A stretch of 64,000 nucleotides of DNA from Sipunculus nudus (Eukaryota; Annelida; Sipuncula; Golfingiida; Sipunculidae). The stretch spans positions 2,279,900-2,343,899 of the forward strand of contig CM049322.1 of the NCBI GenBank assembly GCA_026874595.1. Direction: 5' to 3'. Under the pieces are notes generated by a model. It searched no databases. It had not been told where the DNA came from and was given only the letters and a program-made list of their open reading frames with translations. The translations under genes and the position numbers were made by a program. Shown piece by piece: positions 38,201 through 48,556 of the stretch (position 1 is its first letter; every line of letters starts with the position of its first letter).

Positions 38201-41200
38201 TCTGAAAATCTCAACTGTTGCATGTATTCTCAAAGTGCAGGATCAGTATCTTTAGACCTGTCATCTGTAATGCAAACAGATTCAAGCTCCAAGAATTTAT
38301 GCAATGTTTTGTCAGATATATTACTGAAATATAAAAACTGATGCCCTCAGCTAGATACAGCAATTGCTTTGCTTATAGATTCATCCCAATGGCCGGAAAA
38401 GATTCACCCAAACACTGTCTTCTGAGCAGCTAAACTTGATTTAATGTAACTCGTGTTTACAGTTACCAGCTCCAATACACATCTAACCCAACTAGACGTA
38501 CATTTACTTGCTTATTTTCGTGTTGATCAAAGGCAAGGATTGATCAAAGGATTGTAGTACCTCATCCGGGACCTGTGGGCAATATATAGGAGAACAAATG
38601 CTTGGTATCTCTGTGGCCAAAATTGAACAAAAGAACCATGACCATCTTTAAGGTTTAACTTAAATACGTTCCTTAAGTTTGACTCACCAGGAGTTTTAGA
38701 TCGAAAGGGACTATAAGAGATCCAGTCAGTAGAAATCCATTATAAAACCAATTTTGTCTATCAAGGCGGAAGACACATATGACCAACAAAACCGTTGTCA
38801 ATTTAAGGTCAAACAATACTGTAGCCTCATGGATCCCCTTAGTGGCAGAAAGCAGGACACGGGAGGTCTGTAGTAAATCCCGTTTTCCAAGGGAATAATG
38901 GGATACATAGTCCAACGGCATAACATCGACTGTCTGGGACCGCTTTCGGCTCTCGATTTCACCACGAAGAAAGTCAAGTAAAAACTGCAAGGTTGATTCA
39001 TGACCATCAACTTGTCTGGCCCATTCCAAACGCGTCTTGTGTTTAACGCTATAAAATAAGCTTTCTGATATTGCTTGGCAGTAAGGGATAGTCCTAAAAC
39101 ATCCAACTTAGCCTCACCAATAAGTGAAGAGAGTAAATAGGAAAACTTAGCGACCCCAGACAGTTCAAGAAGATGTACAATAGCCTCAAACTGGTTACAA
39201 AAGCACAGGCGTTTCAGTCTGTTCCCCACTGAAAGTAGGGAGCTCTGACTTTGCCAGTTTCGCGTCGACTGAGACATATGTGATAACATGATTATCATCA
39301 CCAGCTACTGTAGACTGCTTGGAACAAATCAGTTTCATAGCATGTATTCGAGGCGCTCGGCACTTATCCCTGAAATCAGCAGCCTTGTCAATGTCCATCA
39401 CCTCGGATAACTGTATTTTCACGTAAATCTGAGCATTCTCTAGTGTATCCAGGCGTTTATCAAACTCCTCAACACCATCTTTTAAACAGTAAATATCAAT
39501 GTCCGCTGTGTCAAACAGCTTATGCAGATTTTTTTGGACGCACGGTTAGTCCGTCCACGGGCACCTGCACGCATTCTTTTCACGTCGAGAGACATGGTTG
39601 ATTGGTCACAAAGAAAACGTAACATCCACGTGTATCTTCACAGTGTGCCTACACGCTGTAACCTTAACAACACGAATGTTTACAACAAAATATACTGTAC
39701 TAGAACTACTCACCCTGAATAGTTCCTTAACACTTATGTTCACTATAATATTTCTGTTACTTTGGTGACAGTCATTTTAACAGAAGTTCCAAAGAGTATA
39801 TCAGCATATACAAGCTGTAAAATTTATACACTCTCAGTTCTGAAGTATGTATGACATACATGAGTCTCTGACAAAATAATTAGTCTCAACCTATCACAAA
39901 AAGGCGCAAGGAAGACTAAAGTCGCAGACCAAATAAGTAGCCTCCACCTATCACAACTCACGTACGACTGCAAGCGTAATAACACCCACATGAACAGTTC
40001 AGTATTGACTACAACGCCAATACTAATACATATAATACCCTCGGCCTCTTAAATAATTTCAGTGACACACGAGCCACTGTCCGACGGGTATCACATGCTT
40101 GTTGCGGGACGATAAAACACATATTATCGCCCACTACAACTAGCTAAGCAAAAGTATATATATAACAAAAATAACTAAATAAACCGATACCCTTGCCTTT
40201 CCAATGTATAGGTATTACCTAGTGGGGTTTCTTTCTTGCTCACTGCTAGATAGCTCGTCCTCTATTTATTTCTACCTAAAACTGAATCACAAAACGCACG
40301 CTCCTCAAAACGACTTTAATGGCCTATAGACATTTATTGATGCTTAATAGTGAATTAATAAATCTTTTTCACACTGGAGTCTGCAAATGTATAGTTACAC
40401 ACAAAACTACATCTGTGTTTTCAGAATATGACAGCAATAAAACCCGGACTTCTTTTTCGTGGAGACAATAATAATAGGCCAAATATGCACTAATAGATGG
40501 ATGTCGCAAAGAAAAACAGTTTCCATATGATTGATAATCCGTTGATTTGTACACATCACCGGAAAAATCGTATACATACAATAAACAAAAATAACAAAAT
40601 GAGAGCAATTCCGATGGTAACATGCTATGTTCAACTATACCTCAGACCCATTCAACTAGGTCCTAATACCTGGTGCTATATCTTAACCATATTTACTCAG
40701 TTAACCGGTTGGTGTAAATGGTGGTATCTTATTATCAAACATATAGAAAATCGATTAGTAACATACAAAGCTCCAACGCCATTTTGTTTTATAACATTCA
40801 TGAAAGTATGAAAGTTGGTTAGGTTTCCAGTGCTATGGCCTCAAGGATTCTACTTTTTTTCAGTGACTGCATTTTGGGCGAACATACACAGCAGGAATTG
40901 TGCAGAATACGATAATGAGAGAAACATAATACTTCCAGAAGATTGTCAGAGGGGAGGAGGACATATGTGTGAACTTAAAGGTAGGTTATGTTTCTTAACG
41001 ATAGCGGCCGGCTTTCTACACAATATATGTTGCTTGTAATTCAACGCATGCATATTTACAATACGATTCTTCTTCTTGTTGGATTTGATATGTACACTTG
41101 AATATATCTAGTTCAGGCGTAAGAATCAACGCAATGCTATAATGAATGTATTCTTATTTATTAGTGAACCGCGACTTGAAATTCCGCCATAGATACCCGT

Positions 41201-43720
41201 TGTTATACCTTGTTCATATGCCTTAGAGGTTAAATTATTTTGTGCATGCTTCTGTTTGTATCTGCAGGACCTAACCGCTAGGTAAAAGTGAAGATGCACT
41301 GCATGGGGTCGTTTGTGTTCACATAAATAGTTGTGTCACGTAATGCGTTGACTATCATTGACTTTGCAGACTGTAAGACATGCAGGGATCACCGCAGAAT
41401 CTCGGGGAATGCCTGCCGTCATCTTGGAGATAAGTGCTTCTTCCGATTTTGCCACAACCGGAGTTGGTATCAGGCGCGTGTGCATTGTCTTCACCACCCT
41501 CATAGAAAAATGGACCTGCCGGTAGTTACTGACCCTGCAGTAAGAGAGATGTTGGCTGAGGGACCCGAGGGAGGAGGGGACTGGGTGTGTCCAAGTTTCT
41601 GGTTGGGATTGAGACGAGAGGCGTGGGTGTCAAATGTGACATCAGGTACGTATAAATGTCATTTAAAACAAATAAAAACACAAAAAGACATTATATACAC
41701 ATTGGTAAATCTTTTAAACTTTTTCATAAAACTACCTTTTTCTGATCAGTTGAAAACTAAGGTGTTATTTTTCCTATCCAATCTCAATCGTTTCACTGAA
41801 AGGTCATATGCATTTTAATCACCCTCACAGAGAACTGAGGGCTCAAAATGAACATATTCAAACTATGTTATTTGTTTGTAGATCCGTGCATGTAAATGGT
41901 TATTTGTTTGTAGATCCGTGTATTTTACAGGTTATTTGTTTGTAGATAAGTGTATTTGACAGGTTATTTTCTGGTAGATCAGTATATTTGACAGGTTATT
42001 TGTTTGTAGATCCGTGTATTTGAAGGTTATTTTTTTTTGTAGATCCGTGTATTTGACAGTTATTTTTTTTTGTTTTTTTGTAGATCAGTGTATTTGACAG
42101 GTTATTTTCTTGTAGATCCGATCACAGCTGAACTGTGGGCGACGGGAGAGCCGTCTGGTGGCGATAACTGTTCTGTTGTTCTTCAAGACGGCAAAGTCAT
42201 GGTACAACCGTGCAAAAATCGATCACACTATTTATGTGTAGAAAAGACAGGTATGAATCAGTTACACTATAAATAACTAACCGTAAAAGAGCACGTTGTG
42301 TTACGTTTTCTTGAAATTATCTTTTTGTATATTCTAGAAAGCATATTCATATTCAGGTTTTCGGAGTCTGGTGTAAAGGGTCAAAATTTGATAAAGGGGT
42401 AAACTCTCTTTTTACATGCGAGAATATCTCGAGAATAATGTTATTCTTCCATGTTTTATCCCAAGGTGTATCGATGACAACTGACGCCTCACAAATCTAC
42501 ACGTCTTTGTGGAACACAACGTCAAGGCAGACAGGTGGGTTGTGTATAACCATGTATGGTTCGCATTTGTTTTGTTGTGACTGTTATGTAGTGCTGAAGT
42601 TAACACTAATTGATAAACATAGATAAGGTAACACTGGTGTTTGTGACGTGTTTCCGGATCGCATGGTGTGATTTTTTTTCTCTTTTTCTTTACTGTCAGT
42701 ATTATTAAAACCCTTTTTTCTGTCCTAGGAATCAACACTAATTGGTACATCCCAGTGGTTGTAGTGACTCCGCTCTTTTTACTGGTTCTTTGTGTTGTGA
42801 CTGTCGTTATTTGTTGGAGAAAGGTATGTTCCTTTGTATCAAGGCACTTTTGGAAATAACAAGATTTGTTAAATCATACATAGTTATAGCTTAATTAACA
42901 TGAACTGATTAGACAATATTGGCCAGTGGAAAATATATAGAAATGATGATGGGTCATCCAAGTCAATGCAAAAGAATGTTATTGTAATTAGTTCAGATCT
43001 TTAACCTACTTAACCGTTAGATACCCATAGGTTAACGCAGTAAATATTCGAGTCATTCATTAATTTTCATAAATTACAATACGCTGTGTCCATGTTCCCT
43101 TTAACAATTTATTTCGTTATTAAGAAAAATTGTCATCGACCAAGGAAGACGACATCCAGTCAAATAGAGCTACAAGAAGAATATAAACCATTTGTGGACA
43201 AAAGTAAGGTTTTTTTACAACAATATTTCCACTTCCTTTTAATAAAATCAATCATAAATATGCTCATAGGATCAAGGTATGCATAACCTTTCACATTTTT
43301 AGCATAGACTTTGTGTTGATGAATCTTGGTGCAAACTTTCCAATAAATAGCAATACGGATACAAAGATAAATTAACACGATTCTCTTAGGGTAAAAATTG
43401 ACACTTGGGCTAACAATTGTGGACATTGCACCAGAAGATTAGAGGTTATATCTTTAACTGATTTTTTCCTTCACCGCTACAATTGTAACTGTTGAATTTT
43501 TTTATGTACAGAGACCTCTGAGTACACCAAACTTCAGACCTTATTAGCTGGTACACTGCTCCGTTTGTACAACAAGATAGACATATGGAGCTGGTATGAC
43601 AGGCAAGTCTCGGTGCCGATGGACGAACTCTACGTAGACTTAGTGTGGGTACGGCCTGCAGGAGGCGCTCACGGCTTAAGGCACCGCCGTCTGGCGAGTT
43701 ACACCGAAGTGTTCTCACAG
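30796..43720 (+). CDS. Membrane receptor: signal peptide, two CTLDs, transmembrane helix, pre-NACHT linker (3' incomplete)
   Basis: Nine exons join to 1227 nt, an open frame of exactly 409 codons: 30796-30847, 36022-36216, 40864-40980, 41370-41645, 42116-42250, 42466-42534, 42729-42823, 43125-43203, 43512-43720. Every junction is GT-AG and every phase agrees (phase 1 at introns 1-6 and 8, phase 0 at introns 7 and 9). Residues 1-17 are a signal peptide, about 18-121 CTLD1, 122-258 CTLD2, 259-286 a Thr/Ser-rich stalk, 288-309 the transmembrane helix, and 310-409 a cytoplasmic basic segment and the linker preceding NACHT in the neighbouring pseudogene. At least six N-glycosylation sequons lie in the ectodomain. 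The last donor needs a further exon, by homology a NACHT exon, which I could not find to the right edge. The likely role is a surface recognition receptor with NLR-type signalling, which is inference. No such fused architecture is known to me under a named family. Confidence 0.82.
30985..31930. mobile_element. Possible hAT-like non-autonomous DNA element in receptor intron 1
   Basis: GC-rich ends flank AT-rich sequence. The left end GGGCCCTGCGCGGGCGAG and the inverse of the right end GCCCTTCGCGGCCGA are similar, and both ends contain GCGGGC-rich copies. Possible target duplications AATAGACT (left) and AATAAAGT (right) agree at six of eight positions. Poly(G) runs lie near 31040-31058. No transposase frame is present. 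The exact ends are uncertain. Confidence 0.4.
31998..32066. repeat. AT dinucleotide microsatellite (intron 1)
   Basis: An uninterrupted AT run of about 68 bp. A second AT/GT compound tract lies at about 32231-32263. Confidence 0.97.
32857..33115. repeat. 130-bp tandem duplication (intron 1)
   Basis: The segment from GTACATTTGCCTTTCC to GAGAATATATCAATT occurs twice in direct tandem, starting at 32857 and 32987, with only a few differences. This indicates a recent duplication. The open frame at 33051-33290 overlaps it and has no recognisable domain. Confidence 0.9.
33116..34840. other. AT-rich part of receptor intron 1
   Basis: No exon or clear repeat boundary was found. The minus-strand open frame at 34431-34646 has no recognised motif. 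Confidence 0.4.
34840..35080. repeat. Palindromic ACTGTAA/TTACAGT-rich repeat (intron 1)
   Basis: Multiple TTACTGTAA and TTACAGTAA motifs alternate, including an inverted repeat at 34871-34892 (ATTACTGTAA, two-base spacer, TTACAGTAAT). The pattern suggests a short foldback MITE or a simple palindromic repeat. No termini are defined. Confidence 0.6.
36022..36216 (+). CDS. Receptor exon 2: N-terminal half of CTLD1
   Basis: The acceptor is CCATTTACAG and the donor GAAG|GTAAGC, a symmetric 1-1 phase exon of 195 nt. CTLD marks are TWNDAAECC, TSVWLAARR (the WIGL-like strand) and RWTWVDG. An NRTS glycosylation sequon precedes the WLAA strand. Confidence 0.85.
36703..36970 (-). repeat. 3' LTR of the BEL/Pao element
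   Basis: The plus strand runs TGCCCACTGCTAGATAGC to GGAGTCTGCA, giving TG...CA ends. It shares the CTAGATAGCTCGTCC core and the CTCAAAACGACTT segment with the other LTR. The five flanking bases AATCT at 36698-36702 match AATGT after the other LTR at four of five positions, consistent with a target-site duplication. Confidence 0.8.
40237..40385 (-). repeat. 5' LTR of the BEL/Pao element, shortened
   Basis: It runs TGCTCACTGCTAGATAGC to GGAGTCTGCA with TG...CA ends, but it is about 120 bp shorter than the other LTR because of an internal deletion. The divergence between the LTRs indicates an old insertion. Confidence 0.78.
40864..40980 (+). CDS. Receptor exon 3: C-terminal half of CTLD1
   Basis: The acceptor is TTTTTTTCAG and the donor AAAG|GTAGGT, with symmetric phase 1. 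FWANIHSRNCAEY, then LPEDCQ and HMCE, supply the two distal cysteines of a C-type lectin-like fold. No EPN or QPD calcium motif is present, so calcium-dependent sugar binding by this domain is unlikely. Confidence 0.8.
41370..41645 (+). CDS. Receptor exon 4: N-terminal half of CTLD2
   Basis: The acceptor is ACTTTGCAG and the donor TCAG|GTACGT, with symmetric phase 1, 276 nt. Marks are a Cys-rich start (CKTC, NACRHLGDKCFF), then SWYQARVHCLHH, LPVVTDPAV and FWLGLRREAWVSNVT. This is the long-form CTLD with extra N-terminal cysteines. Confidence 0.85.
41867..42115 (+). repeat. Intronic tandem array of decoy 3' splice sites
   Basis: About 30-40 bp units of GTTATTTGTTTGTAGATCCGTGTATTTGACAG type repeat seven times and end at the true acceptor of exon 5 (CTTGTAG|ATCCG). 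Each unit has a T-rich tract, TAG and then the first bases of the exon (AT CCG or AT CAG). In the receptor's phase every decoy runs into a stop within about five codons, except one that reaches a stop later in the next unit. Confidence 0.9.
42116..42250 (+). CDS. Receptor exon 5: C-terminal half of CTLD2
   Basis: The acceptor is TTCTTGTAG and the donor ACAG|GTATGA, with symmetric phase 1. LWATGEPSGGDNCSVV and HYLCVEK are diagnostic of the CTLD C-terminal half. The calcium motif position reads EPS rather than EPN, and no WND is present, so the site is altered. The acceptor is the last of eight tandem copies. Confidence 0.88.
42466..42534 (+). CDS. Receptor exon 6: juxtamembrane stalk
   Basis: The exon is 69 nt, phase 1-1, from TCCCAAG to GACAG|GTGGGT. 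It encodes a Thr/Ser-rich stretch with a WNTTS sequon. Both splice sites fit the flanking phases; no domain is expected in such a stalk. Confidence 0.65.
42729..42823 (+). CDS. Receptor exon 7: transmembrane helix
   Basis: From TGTCCTAG to AAAG|GTATGT, phase 1 in and phase 0 out. WYIPVVVVTPLFLLVLCVVT and then VVICWRK form a single hydrophobic helix with a basic stop-transfer end, giving type I topology with the CTLDs outside. Confidence 0.85.
43125..43203 (+). CDS. Receptor exon 8: basic cytoplasmic segment
   Basis: From GTTATTAAG to CAAAA|GTAAGG, phase 0 in and phase 1 out. It encodes KNCHRPRKTTSS followed by an acidic stretch EEYKPF. The EEYKPF tyrosine does not form a complete ITAM or ITIM. 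The acceptor has a weak polypyrimidine tract. Confidence 0.65.
43512..43720 (+). CDS. Receptor exon 9: pre-NACHT linker
   Basis: From TATGTACAG to TCACAG|GTAATG, phase 1 in and phase 0 out. LRLYNKIDIW, then VPMDELYVDL and HRRLASYTEVFSQ, align with the pseudoexon at 22125-22350 and carry the pattern that precedes P-loops in NLR-type NACHT proteins. The exon is intact, unlike its upstream paralogue. Confidence 0.82.
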
Positions 43721-45680
43721 GTAATGCCTACCATCTGCAGTATAATCCCAATTCACATGTTTAAGTTATTTGATCCCCTTTACCTGTTTCAATTTATTCT
43801 TGGTTCATTAATTTCAATGGTCGATAGTATAAAGAATCTCCTACCATCTCACCAACTCTGCCCCAAACATTCCAGGCGAAGGATAAAATTCTCTTCGTAC
43901 GACCACTTAGTATTCACAAACTTTCTTACTTTGATTTTAGAGGTAATATATAATTGATGACAGACAAAAAAATAACATAATTTTATTACATAATTCCTTT
44001 CACCAATATCATCAGTGTAAGTACTTTATATAAACATCAGTTTCCTTCTCCAACGAAGGAGCCACTGGTTACGGCGCGTAGCTGATTTTTTGTCAAATTT
44101 TGGCGGATGCAAAAATTTACTCATTATAATTGTTGTTTTCATGTTTCCATTTGAAAGGATATGAGAAAATAATCCTGCTATTTTGTGATAATAAAATACT
44201 AAATACATGATTAACAAACTAATACTGTGCACTTTTGTGAACTACATCAAAAATGTACGTGCCTCTCATTTTCAGATATATGTAAAATTATCAGTATTTC
44301 AACTATGTGACAGCAATATCTGTGTAAATTACAGAGCTATAAAATGTATTGACCAGTCTGACAACGGTCATTATACTCAAAACAAGTATAAACATAAAAT
44401 GATACTGTATTATAAATACATACTATAAGTAATTGATCACAATGTGTATAGATGTGAAAACCCTCAGTTGAAACATTTAAAAGTAGCCTTTTCCAGTTCA
44501 AATATATGAACTCCAGAGTTTTTATCAGTGGCAATTAATATATTTATAACAGAGCTTTGCTTATTTTTCCTTAAGCATGCAAAAGGTTCATTTTTTTCAA
44601 ACTGAAATTTATTTTTCAGGGAATCACAGATTTTATAAGCAAAATGAGCAGGTTTAATATGAGTAAAACATTGAACTGAAAATTTAAGTGGTAACATTAT
44701 TCTCGTGCTTTTTATTTCATATTCTATACTTTTTATTTTTTTTATGAATATCAAATTTAATTAATTTTGATAAAAAGAGAGAAAAAAATATTCCCTTTTC
44801 CTATCTTTTGCAGTTTCCGCTTTAATGGTGATTACAAAACATTACTCAGAGGAAGAATAAGTGAATGAAGTCAGCCACTTGCAATGTCAAACATCAAATT
44901 ATATCAACAGTCCTAGAATATTGAATTAAACTCTGAAAGCTATTACATTATGATTTCTTGTGTTGTACTGTACGGTAACAGTAAGTTAGGTCATGATAGA
45001 TCATGCATAGGGCTACTTAAATAGACTACCGTAACACGGCTATATCTAAAAGACTCATTCACAATAATAATACACCTTTTAAAAACATGTTACCATACTA
45101 TAAGACTTTGTACAGGTAATGTTTTTATGCTTGTCGATTCACAAAGCAAAATACATCATTAATACACACCTGTTATTTTCTAAAACAACCTTATTTGATC
45201 TATTTGTTTTAAACCATTTCAAACCATTGTCATTACACTATAAAAACAATTTTTATAACGAATTTATTTTTACAATAATATATCACAAAGGACACTCTAA
45301 AAACCTTTGTACAGGCATTTTGTTCTTCAGTTTATTTCAGTTCACAGACCAATATACATCATCACAAGCAATCTTTTTCTTAAGCTCATTGTCTTAACCA
45401 TGCGTTTTAGTATTTATTATTAAACTTCTTTCTTTTTATAGAATTAAAACAACCAGTCCTTTTTATAACAAATTCCATGTTTTTTCTACATTAATTTTAC
45501 ATATAACATCACAATAAACATATTTTTTATTATTAAAAACTGCAAAAACACTAATGTGAATCATACCTAACATTATACAATTGAAAATTACAATAATTAA
45601 GAAACATAAGAAACAAATATCACGGTCATAACGAATATGATTGTCTGCTTTTTTTTTTTTTTAATTTAAGACCTGTTGAA
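43721..45680. other. Sequence after receptor exon 9, probable intron 9
   Basis: AT-rich with no exon found. A NACHT exon with a P-loop (GxxGxGKS/T) was looked for in all plus-strand frames here and onward and was not seen. The frame stays open past the donor to 43957 but loses recognisable content at the donor. Confidence 0.45.
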
Positions 45681-45683
45681 CTA

Positions 45684-45785
45684 CATTGCGACGCGATATC
45701 AGTGATTTGGCGGTGTAAATGTATATACAAACAATATCATGTGCCACCCGGTTTAAGCACGTGTTCCACAAATCCTTTGATGATC
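45684..45785. repeat. Dispersed repeat family R1, copy 1 (partial)
   Basis: The segment with GCGATATCAGTGATTTGGCGGTGTAAATG and TGTGCCACCCGGTTTAAGCACGTG matches 50914-51010 closely. It is the left part of the longer copy there. Confidence 0.8.
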
Positions 45786-45999
45786 AGGCTTTTTATGAAT
45801 TTTATTCCGTATCCATTCGACTTTAACATACACAGTATCGCTATCCGGTGTGCACGCTCCCGAGGCAGCGCAAATCTAACGCTTCTAAAGAAGCAACTGA
45901 TTTTCACGCTGCCAACTTTGACCGTTTATGATATATTCAGACACCAGATGGCGGTTCTTTTTTCCGCTGAAAAACACGTGCGTATAATGTGACAAGCAG

Positions 46000-47180
46000 C
46001 CAACCTGATGCCAATAAACAAACACTCGTCAGGCATCCTGGCTCCGCCCATAGCTGCGACTCAAGCGCCGTGTGAAGAGAGTTTACGGTCAAATTTTAAT
46101 TGCTCCCTCTGCATTCTCGCATCATCGACCGATTGGATTCTGACAGTATGACTGTGTTAGCGTAGCCATGTATCTGTTGTCTGGAGAACTGAAACCAGCC
46201 AGCGAGGTGTGCACGCAGCCTTTGTTGTTACGTTTCGTTTGAATTACAGCTCACCGGCCGGCATTCTATGAGCCCAAGGCCCTAAGCAAACCACGTCTGC
46301 GGCAATTCTCTCCGAGCCTGTGGCCTGTTCAGACGGTTACCAGGACGATCAGCTGTCACTCAAAACGAAATGAACATGATTGGCTCCGTGTATTCCTCGC
46401 TTGGCCGTGTCTTCCAGCCCAAGGTGTCATCTGATTGGACAAACATACAGTGCTCCCCTCTGGTGTAGCGAGGTCATAACAAACAGTGCTTACCATATAG
46501 GCAGTAGGCCGATAGTTAAAGCGCTGTGTAAAGAGCGCATCTGGTGTGTCTCCCCACTACTAAGTCCTAACTGCTCACTGACCCCTCTATCTCCCGCTCT
46601 CCCCCATTTTGCTGCAGTCCTGCAGCGCTGACATATATAGTAAACAATACAAGCGCTGCAGCCTCTGACGGGGAGAGTCTATATTATCTAAGTTTGTACG
46701 GATCCGTACAAACCCTCAGACACGTATATGCCTTGTGAAGCGCGAGGACACCAAACAAACCCCACATATTATAATTGTTACAGATGCTCAGACGCCGTTG
46801 GGACCAAAACTTTTGCTAAATGACCAGTATTAATAAAGCATGGGCACTTACTCTGAGTGAAACCAGATGTTGCTTCGTCTCTGTCAGGCCGATGGCGCTT
46901 TCCGGTTGGAACAACCAATAGGAATTTAGCATCTTGACAACACCGCGATGTATGATGGGAAGGCTGCTTATGAAAATATGGTCTGTCCTAGTGCACGGCA
47001 CTGGCATTCCTGGGAAAAGCCCCCTGAATTCCTCTTTTGCATAGATTGCCCACCTAATTTGCATGGGATTCCTTTTCCGGCGGTGTCCTGTTGCGCATGC
47101 AACAACTCAACCTCGGCAGTTCAAAGGATAAAAAACATCTACAGGCGCTCATAAAGGTGATATTTCGATATAATTTGATA
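46000..47180. other. CpG-containing, less AT-rich block
   Basis: Base composition shifts clearly here relative to the surroundings. Several GATTGG (inverted CCAAT) elements occur at about 46131, 46378 and 46433, a TATATA at about 46634, and a perfect 22-bp palindrome at 46692-46713 (GTTTGTACGGA and its inverse). These are promoter-like features, but no gene start could be tied to them. Open frames at 46380-46631 and 46948-47154 have no recognisable domains. Confidence 0.45.
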
Positions 47181-47202
47181 CATATTAAGTTTATTTTTAT
47201 AT

Positions 47203-47505
47203 ATGAATACAAGATTGCTTCTTTATCGCAATAAAAGCAGTGGTATTTCATGTTACAAGTCCCTCCATGCAGCGCAGGGTGAACTCTCACCGCCAGACGG
47301 TCGGACTCCATTTGTTAATGATGGAGTCCGTATGTCGGACTATCCCCCATTAGGCGTAGTCGCCCCACCAGGTCCCGTCCCTCCATTGGCCGTCGGCCCC
47401 CCGGGTGCTCTATTGGGGAGGCCAGAATGTTGCGACAACGCTATGGTTTGGGGACATACTCCTTATGACATGTGCATGGCTGGGGGCGCTTGTTGATAAC
47501 AACAC
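47203..47505 (+). CDS. Possible proline-rich coding exon, unidentified
   Basis: An open frame follows a plausible acceptor (CTCCATGCAGCGCAG, about 47278) and ends in two adjacent stops (TGA TAA at about 47494-47499). It reads GELSPPDGRTPF, then PPLGVVAPPGPVPPLAVGPPG, then a Cys-rich end ECCDNAMVWGHTPYDMCMAGG. Composition and varied synonymous codons are more gene-like than nearby frames. I do not recognise a family; a low-complexity linker of a regulatory protein is possible, but so is chance. Confidence 0.25.
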
Positions 47506-48390
47506 AGGTGGGATTCTACTTGTCCCCAGGCCCCCGGCCGTGACCGATCAAGAATCACGGGCAGCCAATTAGCGCTAGCAGTCACGAGGTTAACGGTAGG
47601 TTTTCGGGTCTTACAAATAAGGGCCCGATTGGCCACAGCTGGCAAATTATGCAATCAGTACCGGCAATCTTGTAAATAAGTCATAATACGTGAAATGTCA
47701 CGCCGTACTGCAGGAGTTGCCCGTGTGATCAAAGATAACAATTTTGAACAAAGCTGATGTTTTACAAATTTGAAATAATATGCACCACAATGAGTCATTA
47801 TATATTAACTTTTGTGGCTACCTGTTTTATCAAGACCTAAGAGCTTATAGAAAAAAGGTAATAATAATAATAATAATAATAATAGTAATAATAACAGTAA
47901 AACAGAAGTAAAAAAAAAAAAGAAATGGAGGTCTTCCCTTTAATAATAACTTGAATATTCACTTGTCTTTATTCTAATCATGACATATGAATAGTGGAAA
48001 CAGATTGATCCCTAAAATAGCTGTACCTACAGACGGAGAGGGATTTAACGCAGACAAGCAATGCGGAGTATATTCTCCCGAGTAAAACTGAAGTGTAAAT
48101 GATAACAAAAGTCTGTCAACTCTCACACTGGTTGGTCTTGTATAACCATGGAGTAAATTAAATTCAGAGTCCTAATTATAGTCATGAACGAGGGATTATG
48201 AAATTATACATAAATACCCAAGCGAATAAAATGCATACAGAAATGGGAGAGAGCGTAGCTATGTAATGTTTGTTCCCCTTAATATATACACACACATATA
48301 CATGTGTATATACATACATACACATAGATACACAAATATATACATATAATGGAGACAATAAATGCAAGTATGTACAATTTATCTCAAATC
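47506..48390. other. Mixed sequence with AAT-type and CA/TA microsatellites
   Basis: An (AAT)n-like run lies at about 47861-47900, and a TATACACACA / ACATATACAT tract at about 48282-48350. No gene supported. Confidence 0.5.
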
Positions 48391-48398
48391 TTATAAGG

Positions 48399-48556
48399 CG
48401 GCGTCCGGGTCCATGTGGTCCGCCGTGGTCGTATACAGTGGTTGCCAAAGCAACCTCGACCAGTGTCAGTCAAGGCCACTGAAGTTCAGTGTCGGGTGAA
48501 CAATCGCCTGCAGGGTCCTATGATTTTTTTCAATACCTCTTGACCCTGTTAAAATT
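48399..48556. repeat. Dispersed repeat family R1, copy 2 (partial)
   Basis: GTCCGGGTCCATGTGGTCCGCC, then CAGTCAAGGCC, then GTCGGGTGAACAAT and TGCAGGGTCC, match the right part of the longer copy at 50914-51190. Confidence 0.85.

Larger units (their letters stand above)
36703..40385 (-). mobile_element. BEL/Pao LTR retrotransposon, degraded, antisense in receptor intron 2
   Basis: Two LTRs bound the element and its frames read on the minus strand. The order is DUF1759-like gag (ELPTFSG..., FSYLLSSLIGEAKLDVLGL) from about 39460 to 38690, then RT-connection (GKCLFKKVW) near 38170-38110. RNase H follows (LHAFGDASEKAYGICVY near 37990-37930; VSYRCWTDSTVALAWVRAKP near 37770-37700), and an integrase-tail-like end (TRYGRQVKP) near 37150. 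The central RT with its YVDD box was not seen, and integrase is largely missing. Frameshifts and stops are frequent, so it is defective. It lies between receptor exons 2 and 3 in opposite orientation. Confidence 0.88.

Noticed and set aside
37115-39422. Several minus-strand frames as host genes
   Set aside because: Motifs (DUF1759-like gag, RNase H, integrase tail) and flanking LTRs identify them as pieces of one BEL/Pao element.
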